Shown here: positions 1-7,887 of the stretch, one piece after another
Numbering within the stretch: position 1 is the stretch's first letter
How the letters are laid out: the number at the start of each line of letters is the position of its first letter
NCBI GenBank assembly: GCA_900316475.1
Contig: ONDA01000024.1
Span: 1-43,371 of the forward strand
From: an uncultured Prevotellaceae bacterium
Lineage (GTDB): Bacteria > Bacteroidota > Bacteroidia > Bacteroidales > Bacteroidaceae
DNA length: 43,371 bases
Direction of reading: 5' to 3'
Translations under genes and position numbers: made by a program
Notes under the pieces: generated by a model
Seen by the model: the letters and a program-made list of their open reading frames with translations, nothing else
Database searches by the model: none
Told to the model about the DNA's origin: nothing

Positions 1-41
1 TGGTACTGCAATGCAATGCGGGAGAGTAGGAGGCCGCCATC
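1..41 (+). rRNA. rrf: 5S ribosomal RNA, 3' end (partial)
   Basis: The first ~40 bases match the conserved 3' end of bacterial 5S rRNA, including the GGGAGAGTAGG block followed by a GCCGCC closing segment. The gene starts outside the window, so an rRNA operon probably lies upstream. The exact 3' end is uncertain by a few bases. Confidence 0.85.
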
Positions 42-55
42 TTTTTTCAAAGTGA

Positions 56-88
56 AGCCCTGAGGATACAATATCCTCGGGGCTTTTT
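56..88 (+). terminator. rRNA operon terminator
   Basis: A 13-bp stem (56-68 with 72-84, one G-U pair) closes a three-base loop and runs into five T residues. It stands 15 bases after the 5S end, as expected for an intrinsic terminator of an rRNA operon. Confidence 0.85.
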
Positions 89-104
89 CGTTATATAGAC
101 AGCT

Positions 105-1220
105 ATGCAATGGACTGACAGAATCCGACAGGTGAAGATCTTGCTCGTCATTGCGGCTATCGTCATAGCCGTGGTGTCGCTGTTGGTTTCGCACTACCTG
201 GTGCGCGACCTGCAGCGCGAGGAGCGTGCGAAGATGGAGACGTGGGCCGAGGCGCTGCACACCCTGAACACGGCCGACGAGACCACCGACCTGTCGTTGG
301 TGCTCAACGTGATACAGTCGAACAACACCATCCCCGTCATCGTGGTGAACAGTGAAGGCCATATCGACGACTTCCGTAATATCGACGACACGCTGCATAT
401 CGAGGCCTACGCCCGGCGCATGATGCAGGCGGGCGACACCATCCGCATCGGCGGACAGCTGGTGTGCTACGACGAGTCGACGATGCTCAAGCGCCTGACG
501 CAGTGGCCCTACGTGCAGCTGGGCATCGTGATGATCTTCGTCGTCATCGCCATCTTCGCCTTGCTGTCGTCGAAGCGCGCGGAGCAGAACAAGGTGTGGG
601 TGGGACTGTCGAAGGAGACGGCACACCAGCTGGGAACGCCTATCTCCTCATTGATGGCCTGGGTGGAAATCCTGAAGGAGAACTATCCGCAGGACGAACT
701 GATACCCGAGATGGACCAGGACGTGAAGCGCCTGCAGCGTATCGCCGACCGCTTCTCGAAGATCGGCTCGCTGCCGGAACCTGTCGACGCGTCGATGAAC
801 GAGGTGCTGGCGCACGTCGTAGACTATATGGACCGGCGCACGTCGAAGAAGGTGGAGATGGTATGCCATGTGCCCGACCACGACGTCATCGTCAAGATGA
901 ACGCCTCGCTCTTCGAGTGGGTCATAGAGAACCTCTGCAAGAATGCCGTCGACGCCATGGAGGGGGCGGGACGTATCGTGCTGACGCTTACCGACGATGA
1001 CACACGCGTGGCGCTGGAAGTGCAGGACAACGGCAAGGGCATCCGTAAGAAGGACGTCAAGAATGTCTTCACACCGGGATTCACCACGAAGAAGCGCGGC
1101 TGGGGACTCGGACTCTCGCTGGCACGACGCATCGTAGAGGACTATCACCACGGACGCATCTTCGTGAAGCAGTCGGAGGTGGGCGTCGGCACCACCTTCC
1201 GCATAGAAATGAAAAAATAA
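105..1220 (+). CDS. Membrane sensor histidine kinase (orphan)
   Basis: Two-component sensor kinase of 371 residues in the inner membrane. An N-terminal membrane segment (about 11-33) and a second one (about 135-155) flank a small extracytoplasmic region of ~100 residues. The H-box ETAHQLGTPI places the phosphorylated histidine near residue 174. The HATPase domain shows the N box (ENLCKNAVDAM, about 275-285), G1 (DNGKGI, 318-323) and a glycine-rich G2 (GWGLGLSL). No response regulator lies beside it, so its partner and signal are unknown. It starts only 17 bases after the rRNA terminator and has no visible promoter of its own. Confidence 0.9.
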   Translation: MQWTDRIRQVKILLVIAAIVIAVVSLLVSHYLVRDLQREERAKMETWAEALHTLNTADETTDLSLVLNVIQSNNTIPVIVVNSEGHIDDFRNIDDTLHIEAYARRMMQAGDTIRIGGQLVCYDESTMLKRLTQWPYVQLGIVMIFVVIAIFALLSSKRAEQNKVWVGLSKETAHQLGTPISSLMAWVEILKENYPQDELIPEMDQDVKRLQRIADRFSKIGSLPEPVDASMNEVLAHVVDYMDRRTSKKVEMVCHVPDHDVIVKMNASLFEWVIENLCKNAVDAMEGAGRIVLTLTDDDTRVALEVQDNGKGIRKKDVKNVFTPGFTTKKRGWGLGLSLARRIVEDYHHGRIFVKQSEVGVGTTFRIEMKK

Positions 1221-1228
1221 CCGTTTTT

Positions 1229-1260
1229 TTTGGTCGTTTCCCAAAAAGTTAGTACCTTTG
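1229..1260 (+). promoter_or_regulatory. Promoter of the DUF177-rpmF-fabH-era-der operon
   Basis: TTTG at 1229-1232, a 20-bp spacer and TACCTTTG at 1253-1260 form a complete Bacteroidota-type promoter. The -7 box overlaps a possible TTG start of the next frame, which argues for the ATG at 1279 instead. Confidence 0.8.
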
Positions 1261-1278
1261 CACCCTAAAAGTGTGAAT

Positions 1279-1806
1279 ATGTGTGATTTGGAACGTTATA
1301 AGATTGATTTGAAAGGACTTACAGACGAGGTGACAAACTTCGAGTGGGAGCTGGACAAGTCATTCTTCGACGCCCTGGATCAGACGGAGGTGGAGAGTGG
1401 AGCATTGCATGTGTCGCTGTCTATACGCAAGGCATCCGGCTTTTTTGAACTCCTGTTCCACACCGTCGGAAGCATAGACATCACTTGCGACCGGTGCCTC
1501 GACCTGATGGAACAGCCCATAGAGACTGACAACCGTCTGGTAGCGAAAATCGGAAGCAACAACTCTGAGGACGATGACACCGTGACCGTCGACGAGAACG
1601 AAGGAATACTCGACACGGCGTGGTTCATCTATGAGTTTATAGCTCTGGCAATACCCATCCAGCACGTGCACGCAACTGGTAAGTGCAACCCTGCTATGAC
1701 GAAGGCTCTGGAAGAGCTGTCAGCCGACCGAAGCGGCGATGAGGAGTCCGGCCAGACTGTAGACCCCCGATGGAGCAAGCTCGCAGAGCTGAAACTGAAA
1801 AATTAA
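1279..1806 (+). CDS. DUF177 (YceD-like) protein
   Basis: A protein of 175 residues matching the YceD/DUF177 family, including the diagnostic C-D-R-C-L segment near residue 75 (CxxC). Family members are linked to 23S rRNA accumulation and nearly always precede rpmF, exactly as here. I chose ATG 1279 because the in-frame upstream TTG at 1258 lies inside the -7 promoter box. The molecular function in Bacteroidota is not established. It is first in the operon with rpmF 29 bases downstream. Confidence 0.85.
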   Translation: MCDLERYKIDLKGLTDEVTNFEWELDKSFFDALDQTEVESGALHVSLSIRKASGFFELLFHTVGSIDITCDRCLDLMEQPIETDNRLVAKIGSNNSEDDDTVTVDENEGILDTAWFIYEFIALAIPIQHVHATGKCNPAMTKALEELSADRSGDEESGQTVDPRWSKLAELKLKN

Positions 1807-1835
1807 ATAGTAAAATCGTTAAATTGTAAATTAAA

Positions 1836-2027
1836 ATGGCACATCCTAAAAGAAGACAATCAAAGACTCGTACCCTCAAGCGTCGTACCCATGACAAGGC
1901 TGTAGCTCCTACGCTCGCCGTATGCCCCAACTGCGGTGCTTACTATGTGTACCACACTGTTTGCCCCACTTGCGGTTACTACCGTGGGAAGGTGGCTATC
2001 AAGAAAGAGGACGAAGTAGCTGAATAA
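1836..2027 (+). CDS. rpmF: 50S ribosomal protein L32
   Basis: A 63-residue protein with the L32 signature: the N-terminal [11 protein letters not shown] segment and a zinc ribbon made of CPNCG and CPTCGYY. It is a component of the large ribosomal subunit. All four zinc-binding cysteines are present, so this is the zinc-bound (C+) form. Its stop codon overlaps the fabH start codon by one base (TAATG), suggesting translational coupling. Confidence 0.97.
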   Translation: MAHPKRRQSKTRTLKRRTHDKAVAPTLAVCPNCGAYYVYHTVCPTCGYYRGKVAIKKEDEVAE

Positions 2028-3034
2028 TGAGCAGATACAGCGCTATTATCACTGGCGTCGGCGGCTACGTGCCTGAGTACGTCCTCACCAACGAGGAACT
2101 GTCGCGCATGGTTGACACCAACGACGAGTGGATTATGACGCGCGTGGGCATCAAGGAGCGACGTATACTCTCCGAGGAAGGCCTCGGCACGAGCTATATG
2201 GCGCGAAAGGCCGCCAAGCAGCTCTTGAAGAAGACGGGGGTAGACCCCGACACCATCGACGCCCTGATCGTTGCCACATCGACGGCGGACTATAAGTTCC
2301 CGTCGACGGCAAGTATCGTCTTAGGAAAGATAGGACTGAAGAACGCCTACGCCTTCGACTTCTGGGGCGCCTGCTGCGGATTCCTCTATGCCCTCGACCA
2401 GGCGGCGATGATGATTCAGAGCGGACGCCTGAAGAAGGTCATCGTCATCGGTGCCGACAAGATGTCGTCGGTCACCGATTACAAGGACCGCCAGACGTGT
2501 CCCCTCTTCGGCGACGGCGCCGCTGCCGTGCTCGTAGAGGCCACCGAGGAGGAGAATATCGGCGTCATAGACAGCTATTTCCGCTGCGACGGCAAGGGTC
2601 TGCCCTTCCTCCACATGAAGGCCGGAGGCTCCGTCAGTCCGCCAAGCCACTTCACCGTCGACCACCGTCTGCACTACCTCTACCAGGAGGGGCGCACCGT
2701 CTTCCGCTATGCGGTGACGAACATGAGCGACGACTGCGCACTCATTGCCGAGCGCAACGGCCTGAACAAGGACAACATCCGCTTTGTCGTGCCTCACCAG
2801 GCAAATATGCGCATCATAGAGGCTGTCGCCAAGCGCCTGGAGCTGACGATGGACCAGGTGCTCGTCAACATCGAGCATTACGGCAATACGTCGGCAGCGA
2901 CCATCCCGCTCGCTCTCTGGGACTATGAGCACCTGCTGAAGAAGGGCGATAACCTCATCTTCACCGCCTTCGGCGCAGGATTCGTCCACGGTGCCTCTTA
3001 CTATAGGTGGGCGTATGATGCTGACACAAAATAG
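2027..3034 (+). CDS. fabH: 3-oxoacyl-ACP synthase III
   Basis: Beta-ketoacyl-ACP synthase III (KAS III), which condenses an acyl-CoA with malonyl-ACP to start fatty acid synthesis in the cytosol. The 335-residue length fits the family. The catalytic triad is visible: Cys116 in [11 protein letters not shown], His257 in VPHQAN and Asn287 in HYGNTSAA. The ATG overlaps the rpmF stop. The rpmF-fabH linkage is widespread in bacteria and couples ribosome and lipid genes in one transcript. Confidence 0.96.
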   Translation: MSRYSAIITGVGGYVPEYVLTNEELSRMVDTNDEWIMTRVGIKERRILSEEGLGTSYMARKAAKQLLKKTGVDPDTIDALIVATSTADYKFPSTASIVLGKIGLKNAYAFDFWGACCGFLYALDQAAMMIQSGRLKKVIVIGADKMSSVTDYKDRQTCPLFGDGAAAVLVEATEEENIGVIDSYFRCDGKGLPFLHMKAGGSVSPPSHFTVDHRLHYLYQEGRTVFRYAVTNMSDDCALIAERNGLNKDNIRFVVPHQANMRIIEAVAKRLELTMDQVLVNIEHYGNTSAATIPLALWDYEHLLKKGDNLIFTAFGAGFVHGASYYRWAYDADTK

Positions 3035-3058
3035 TAAATCGAAACAGTCAAAATGTAA

Positions 3059-4117
3059 ATGACTAAGGTGCATAAAGCAGGATTCGTCAATATCGTTGGA
3101 AATCCCAATGTAGGTAAAAGTACGCTCATGAACCAGCTGGTTGGTGAGCGTATTTCAATAGCTACGTTCAAGGCCCAGACCACACGACACCGCATCATGG
3201 GTATCGTGAACACGCCGGACATGCAGATCGTGTTCAGCGACACCCCGGGCGTGCTCAAGCCGAACTACAAGCTCCAGGAGTCGATGCTCGCCTTCTCGGA
3301 GTCGGCTCTCCAGGACGCCGACATCCTCCTCTACGTCACCGACGTGGTGGAGAACCCGGAGAAGAACATGGACTTCCTCGAGAAGGTGCAGAAAATGCAG
3401 ATTCCCGTCATTCTGCTTATTAATAAGATTGATGAGCTGAAGACCCTAAAGACCCTCCCCCGGCCCCTCCCTATGAGGGAGGGGAGTAATTACTCTGCTT
3501 CGAAAGAGGGTGTGCAGGGTTCTTCAAAAGAGGATGTGCATGGTTCTGCGAAAGGTAAGGGCGTGCAAGGTATCTACTCCCCTCCCTCACAGGGAGGGGC
3601 CGGGGGAGAGTCTGCACTCTTGGCTGACATCGTCGACCGCTGGCACGCCCTGCTCCCCAACGCCGAGATCCTGCCTATCTCTGCCAAGAACAAGTTCGGC
3701 GTCGACATGTTGCTGAAGCGCATCCAGCAGTTGCTGCCGGAGAGTCCCGCCTTCTTCGACAAAGACCAGCTGACGGACAAGCCCGCCCGCTTCTTCGTCT
3801 CGGAAATCATCCGCGAGAAGATTCTCCTCTATTACGATAAGGAGATACCCTACTCCGTAGAGGTCGTCGTGGAGCGCTTCAAGGAGGACGACCGTCAGAT
3901 ACATATCAACGCTGTCATCTACGTGGAGCGCGACTCGCAGAAGGGCATCATCATCGGCCATCAGGGCGTCGCCCTGAAGAAGGTCAGCACAGAGGCCCGC
4001 AAAACCCTCGAAAAGTTCTTCGACAAGCATATCTACCTCGAGATCTTCGTCAAGGTCGACAAGGACTGGCGCTCGTCAAAGAAGGAACTCGATAGCTTCG
4101 GCTATAACCCCGAGTAA
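3059..4117 (+). CDS. era: GTPase Era with an in-frame repeat insertion
   Basis: Essential GTPase that binds 16S rRNA and assists 30S assembly. G1 (GNPNVGKS, 14-21), G3 (DTPG, 61-64), G4 (NKID, 122-125) and G5 (SAK, 208-210) are all present, followed by a KH domain with GIIIGHQG near 286. At 352 residues it is about 50-60 longer than typical Era. The excess lies between G4 and G5 (about residues 130-184) and is encoded by an inverted-repeat element at 3455-3608. The reading frame is kept and every catalytic motif is intact, so the protein is probably functional, with a low-complexity loop on the G-domain surface. Confidence 0.95.
   Translation: MTKVHKAGFVNIVGNPNVGKSTLMNQLVGERISIATFKAQTTRHRIMGIVNTPDMQIVFSDTPGVLKPNYKLQESMLAFSESALQDADILLYVTDVVENPEKNMDFLEKVQKMQIPVILLINKIDELKTLKTLPRPLPMREGSNYSASKEGVQGSSKEDVHGSAKGKGVQGIYSPPSQGGAGGESALLADIVDRWHALLPNAEILPISAKNKFGVDMLLKRIQQLLPESPAFFDKDQLTDKPARFFVSEIIREKILLYYDKEIPYSVEVVVERFKEDDRQIHINAVIYVERDSQKGIIIGHQGVALKKVSTEARKTLEKFFDKHIYLEIFVKVDKDWRSSKKELDSFGYNPE
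3455..3608. repeat. Inverted-repeat element inserted in frame in era
   Basis: Two 34-bp arms (3455-3488 and 3575-3608) are inverted copies of each other with 33 of 34 bases matching. Each arm also contains a smaller palindrome (CCCCTCCC/GGGAGGGG). Between them lie three imperfect direct repeats of 24-27 bp, encoding SASKEGVQG, SSKEDVHG and SAKGKGVQG. The element has no stop codon in the era frame. It resembles a small palindromic element of the kind that can insert into genes without breaking them. Confidence 0.85.
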
Positions 4118-4129
4118 GCCAAGGCTCCT

Positions 4130-4201
4130 CGTTTAGCCGTTCTCTCGTTTAACCGTTCTCTCGTTTAACCGTTTAACCGTTCATCCGTTTATCCGTTCTA
4201 A
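4130..4201 (+). repeat. Octamer tandem array between era and der
   Basis: Nine consecutive 8-bp units of the type CGTTTAAC or CGTTCTCT fill nearly all of the era-der intergenic space and end 17 bases before the der start. No promoter or terminator is visible there, so the array would be transcribed as part of the operon mRNA. Confidence 0.85.
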
Positions 4202-4218
4202 CCCCTAACCCCATTTCC

Positions 4219-5532
4219 ATGCCCAACTTAGTAGCCATCGTCGGACGCCCGAATGTCGGCAAGTCCACTTTATTTAACCGTCTTACCAACTCCCGCCAGG
4301 CCATCGTCAGCGATCAGGCAGGCACGACACGCGACCGCCAGTATGGCAAGTGCGAGTGGTGCGGACGGGAGTTCTCGGTCGTCGATACCGGCGGCTGGGT
4401 CGTCAACAGCGACGATATCTTCGAGGAGGAGATACGTAAGCAGGTACTCGTCGCCACCGAGGAGGCCGACCTCGTACTCTTCCTCTGCGACATCAAGAAC
4501 GGTGTCACCGACTGGGATATGGACGTGGCACAGATTCTGCGCCGCGCCAAACTTCCCGTGCTGCTCGTGGCCAACAAGGCCGACGACGGTAAGGACCTCT
4601 ACTACCAGTACGACTTCTTCAAGCTCGGACTGGGCGACCCTTACTGCATCAGCGCGGCGACAGGCAGCGGCACAGGCGACCTGCTCGACAAGGTGCTCGA
4701 GATACTGCCCGAGAAGTCGAAGGACGACACCGAGGACGGCATACCACGCTTTGCCGTCGTCGGCAGACCTAACGCCGGCAAGTCGTCGCTCATCAACGCC
4801 TTCATCGGCGAGGACCGCCATATCGTCACCGACATCGCCGGCACCACCCGCGACAGCATCTATACGCGCTACGATAAGTTCGGCTTCGACTTCTACCTCG
4901 TCGACACCGCTGGCATACGTCGTAAGAACAAGGTCAATGAGGACCTGGAGTTCTACAGCGTCATGCGCAGCATACGCTCTATCGAGAACAGCGACGTCTG
5001 CATCCTTATGATCGACGCTACGCGTGGCATAGAGGCGCAGGATATGAACATCTTCCAGCTGATACAGAAGAACAACAAGAGCCTCGTCGTCGTCGTCAAC
5101 AAGTGGGACCTCGTAGAGGATAAGTCACAAGAGGTCATAAAAACCTTTGAGACGGCGATACGGCAGCGGATGGCACCATTCGTCGACTTCCCCATCATCT
5201 TCGCGTCAGCGTTGACGAAACAGCGCATTTTCAAGGTCTTGGAGACCGCTAAGGAGGTCTACCTGAACCGAAAGGTGCGTATCGGCACGACGAAGCTCAA
5301 CGAGGTGATGCTGCCTATCATCGAACAGACACCGCCGCCGTCGGTCAAGGGTAAGTATATCAAGATCAAATATGTGGCACAGGTGCCCGACACGCAGATT
5401 CCTACCTTCGTGTTCTACGCCAACCTGCCGCAGTATGTCAAGGAGCCTTACCGCCGCTTCCTCGAGAACAAAATCCGCGAGAACTGGACGCTCACAGGCT
5501 CGCCCATCAACGTCTTTATACGACAGAAATAA
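4219..5532 (+). CDS. der: GTPase Der (EngA)
   Basis: Ribosome-assembly GTPase acting on the 50S subunit, recognised by its two tandem G domains. The first has GRPNVGKST (about 8-16) and DTGG; the second has GRPNAGKSS (about 178-186), DTAGIRRK and NKWD. A C-terminal KH-like domain follows. The length of 437 residues is standard. It sits directly after era, so two ribosome-assembly GTPases are probably made from the same transcript. Its stop overlaps the next ATG by one base. Confidence 0.97.
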   Translation: MPNLVAIVGRPNVGKSTLFNRLTNSRQAIVSDQAGTTRDRQYGKCEWCGREFSVVDTGGWVVNSDDIFEEEIRKQVLVATEEADLVLFLCDIKNGVTDWDMDVAQILRRAKLPVLLVANKADDGKDLYYQYDFFKLGLGDPYCISAATGSGTGDLLDKVLEILPEKSKDDTEDGIPRFAVVGRPNAGKSSLINAFIGEDRHIVTDIAGTTRDSIYTRYDKFGFDFYLVDTAGIRRKNKVNEDLEFYSVMRSIRSIENSDVCILMIDATRGIEAQDMNIFQLIQKNNKSLVVVVNKWDLVEDKSQEVIKTFETAIRQRMAPFVDFPIIFASALTKQRIFKVLETAKEVYLNRKVRIGTTKLNEVMLPIIEQTPPPSVKGKYIKIKYVAQVPDTQIPTFVFYANLPQYVKEPYRRFLENKIRENWTLTGSPINVFIRQK

Positions 5533-5978
5533 TGAGGCCCCTTCCCATCCGTCCCGCGAGTCCCCCCCGTCCCCCTCGTCCCAATAGTCCCACCCGTCTC
5601 ATTGCTCTCTTCGCCCTCACCCTCCTCCTCAGCTGCTCCTCCTCCCTTTCCCCTGAGCAGCAGGCGGCCCTGGCCGCGGAGGGCTATTACCGCCATCTGC
5701 TGGCCGGCGAGTACGAGCAGTTCTTACAGGGTAGGGTAGGGAGCGACTCCCTCCCCGCCGACTACCGTGAGCAGTTGCTCACGGGGTATCTGCAGTTTAT
5801 GGCGCAGCAGCAGGACAAGCACGGCGGCATCACCGCCGTCAGCGTCTCCAGTGTCCGTACTGACAGCCTTGATGCGTACACCAGCGTTTTCCTTCTCCTC
5901 TGTTATGGTGACTCCACCCAGGAGGAGATTGTTGTTCCCATGGTCGACGCCGGTGATGGTCGCTGGCGGATGAAATAA
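5532..5978 (+). CDS. Small lipoprotein, possibly NTF2-like (DUF4878-type)
   Basis: A 148-residue predicted lipoprotein with a hydrophobic stretch followed by the lipobox LLLSC at about residues 31-35. The first ~22 residues are an unusual Pro/Arg-rich leader encoded by GTCCC-type repeats, which gives an abnormally long n-region; no better internal start is visible. The mature part (GYYRHLLAGEYEQFL, LPADYREQLL) resembles the small NTF2-like lipoproteins of Bacteroidota, but this is only a resemblance. It overlaps the der stop by one base and converges on mlaF with a one-base gap. Confidence 0.7.
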   Translation: MRPLPIRPASPPRPPRPNSPTRLIALFALTLLLSCSSSLSPEQQAALAAEGYYRHLLAGEYEQFLQGRVGSDSLPADYREQLLTGYLQFMAQQQDKHGGITAVSVSSVRTDSLDAYTSVFLLLCYGDSTQEEIVVPMVDAGDGRWRMK

Positions 5979-5979
5979 C

Positions 5980-6753
5980 TTAGATTTTAATGCCGTTGGC
6001 AATGACGGCCTCGCGCATCTTCTTCTGCAGGTTGCTGGCGAAGATAAAGTCTGTGAGACGCTGGTTCGTTGACTCCATGATTTCGTGGCTCTGTCCCTGC
6101 CACTCCTTGTTTCCCTCGTAGATAAAGATGATGTTCTCACCAATACCCATGACGGAGTTCATGTCGTGGGTGTTGATGATGGTGGTCATGCCGAACTCCC
6201 GCGTGATGCCGTGGAGCAGGTCGTCGATGACGAGGGAGGTCTTCGGGTCGAGGCCGGAGTTAGGCTCGTCGCAAAAGAGGTACTTGGGGTTCATGACGAT
6301 GGCACGGGCGATGGCGACGCGCTTCTGCATACCGCCGGAGATCTCGCCGGGGAACTTCTTCTCGGCACCGACGAGGTTGACGCGGTCGAGGCAGTCCATG
6401 GCGCGCTTCTGGCGCTCGCGGAGGTTCATGGCGGAGAACATGTCGAGGGGGAACATGACGTTCTCGAGGACGGTCATGGAGTCGAAGAGTGCCGCGGCCT
6501 GGAAGATCATGCCCATCTCGCGGCGCATGGCGATCTTCTCGCGCTTCGTCATGGCCACGAAGTCGCGGCCGTCGTAGAGGATGTGGCCTGAGGTGGGGGT
6601 GAGGAGGCCGACGAGGTTTTTCATCAGCACGGTCTTGCCGGAGCCGGACTGGCCGATGATGAGGTTGGTCTTGCCATCTTCAAAGACGGTGCTGATGTCT
6701 TTCAGCACCTGTTTGTCATCGAACGACTTGTATAGGTTTTTTACTTCAATCAT
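5980..6753 (-). CDS. mlaF: ABC transporter ATPase, MlaF type
   Basis: ATPase of an Mla-type phospholipid transporter that moves lipid between the inner and outer membranes. The 257-residue protein shows Walker A GQSGSGKT (34-41), signature SGGMQ (139-143), Walker B with CDEP near 161-164, and the H-loop in NTHDMNSV. The permease gene mlaE lies upstream on the same strand. No mlaD follows; the next gene converges, so the MCE substrate-binding subunit must be encoded elsewhere. The gene begins after ~300 bp of repeats. Confidence 0.9.
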   Translation of the reverse strand: MIEVKNLYKSFDDKQVLKDISTVFEDGKTNLIIGQSGSGKTVLMKNLVGLLTPTSGHILYDGRDFVAMTKREKIAMRREMGMIFQAAALFDSMTVLENVMFPLDMFSAMNLRERQKRAMDCLDRVNLVGAEKKFPGEISGGMQKRVAIARAIVMNPKYLFCDEPNSGLDPKTSLVIDDLLHGITREFGMTTIINTHDMNSVMGIGENIIFIYEGNKEWQGQSHEIMESTNQRLTDFIFASNLQKKMREAVIANGIKI

Positions 6754-6772
6754 ATCTCCATTTCAATTAGTG

Positions 6773-7014
6773 GCATCGGACAGGCGCGGACTTTCTTTTT
6801 TGCATCGGACGTTACGGACTTGCACGGACTTTCTTTTTTTTTGCATCGGACTGACACGGACTGAACGGACTTTCTTTTTTGCATCGGACGTTACGGACTG
6901 ACACGGACTTTCTTTGCATCGGACGGCACGGACTGACGCGGACTTTTTCGGACTTATTTTCGGACTTTTTCGGACTTTTTCGGACTGTCCGTGTTCGTCC
7001 GTTTCGTCCGATGC
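6773..7014. repeat. GGAC-core repeat cluster between mlaE and mlaF
   Basis: This gene-free stretch (6754-7052) is almost wholly repetitive. Five copies of GCATCGGAC (starting at 6773, 6802, 6843, 6881 and 6916) are interspersed with CGGACT units, and several decamers CGGACTTTTT follow (about 6940-6985). The cluster is bounded on the right by the inverse motif GTCCGATGC at 7006-7014. A related fragment occurs after recQ at 14425-14452. No promoter or terminator is visible inside, so it is probably transcribed between two cistrons. Confidence 0.88.
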
Positions 7015-7052
7015 CTTAACATCTCCGCTGCGTTGTCGCCTCCGATGCTTCG

Positions 7053-7802
7053 TCAACTCAGTAGTTGCGTTAAGAAGACGTCGGAGAAGAGGATGAGGAC
7101 CGATGAGGAGACTACGGCGTCTGTCGACGCCTTGCCGACGTTGACGGAGCCCCCCTCGACGGTGTATCCGAAGTAGGCGGGGACGCTGGTGATGATGAAG
7201 GCGAAGAAGAGACTCTTGATGATGGACATCCACATGAACCACGGTATGAACGCGTGCTGCAGACCGAGCGTCAGGTCGTCCGGGGTGATGATGTGCATGC
7301 CGAAAGCCGTGAAGTAGGCACCGACAATGCCCATCGCCGAGGAGAAGATGACGAGGAACGGCATGAGGGTCAGCAGGCCCAGGATCTTCGGCAGTATGAG
7401 GTAGCAAGCGGAGTTGACTCCCATGATGTCGAGGGCGTCGATCTGCTGCGTGACGCGCATGGTGCCCAGTTCCGAGGCAATGTTCGAGCCCACCTTTCCA
7501 GCGAGTATGAGACACATGATAGAGCTGGAGAACTCCAGGAGCATGATTTCGCGCGTGGTGTATCCTGCGACCCATCGCGGCATCCATGGCGACTCGATGT
7601 TCACCTTCATCTGTATGCAGATGACGGCACCGATGAAGAACGAGATGAGCAGTACGATGCCGATGGAGTCGACGCCGAGCTGCGACATCTCCTTGACGTA
7701 CTGTTTCCAGAACATACGCATCCGTTCGGGAACGGAGAACGTTCGTCCCATCAGTATGAGATAACGACCGAAGGTGGTCAGCCATTTCCTTAAAAGTCCC
7801 AT
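7053..7802 (-). CDS. mlaE: ABC transporter permease, MlaE type
   Basis: Inner-membrane permease of the Mla lipid transport system, 249 residues. It carries several hydrophobic segments and the MlaE family pattern, including the conserved region around GKVGSNIASELGTMRVTQQI and ALDIMGVN. ATG 7802 is preferred over a start upstream at 7904, because the longer form would read through the promoter. The -7 box lies only eight bases upstream of the ATG, so the mRNA is nearly leaderless. It is first in a two-gene unit with mlaF. Confidence 0.9.
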   Translation of the reverse strand: MGLLRKWLTTFGRYLILMGRTFSVPERMRMFWKQYVKEMSQLGVDSIGIVLLISFFIGAVICIQMKVNIESPWMPRWVAGYTTREIMLLEFSSSIMCLILAGKVGSNIASELGTMRVTQQIDALDIMGVNSACYLILPKILGLLTLMPFLVIFSSAMGIVGAYFTAFGMHIITPDDLTLGLQHAFIPWFMWMSIIKSLFFAFIITSVPAYFGYTVEGGSVNVGKASTDAVVSSSVLILFSDVFLTQLLS

Positions 7803-7810
7803 TTCCGGTG

Positions 7811-7818
7811 CAAAGGTA
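7811..7818 (-). promoter_or_regulatory. Promoter -7 box of mlaE
   Basis: TACCTTTG on the minus strand ends eight bases before the mlaE ATG. No clear TTTG is seen at the -33 position; a heptamer array occupies that place instead. Confidence 0.65.
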
Positions 7819-7827
7819 CAAAAAAAA

Positions 7828-7855
7828 TGAGAAATGCGAAATGAGTAACGAGAAA
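7828..7855 (-). repeat. Heptamer array between divergent mlaE and lptB promoters
   Basis: Four contiguous 7-bp units of consensus YGAGAAA (plus-strand reading) fill exactly 28 bp. The array lies between the -7 box of mlaE (9 bp away) and that of lptB (6 bp away), covering both -33 regions. Confidence 0.8.
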
Positions 7856-7861
7856 AATTCG

Positions 7862-7869
7862 TAACTTTG
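7862..7869 (+). promoter_or_regulatory. Promoter -7 box of lptB
   Basis: TAACTTTG lies 18 bases before the lptB ATG. The upstream -33 position is taken by the heptamer array. Confidence 0.65.
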
Positions 7870-7887
7870 CAGCCAAAACAGGAAATA

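Noticed and set aside
6763-7821. A 352-codon minus-strand frame over mlaE and the GGAC repeats
   Set aside because: It is out of frame with the clear MlaE protein, and its C-terminus is only translated repeats.
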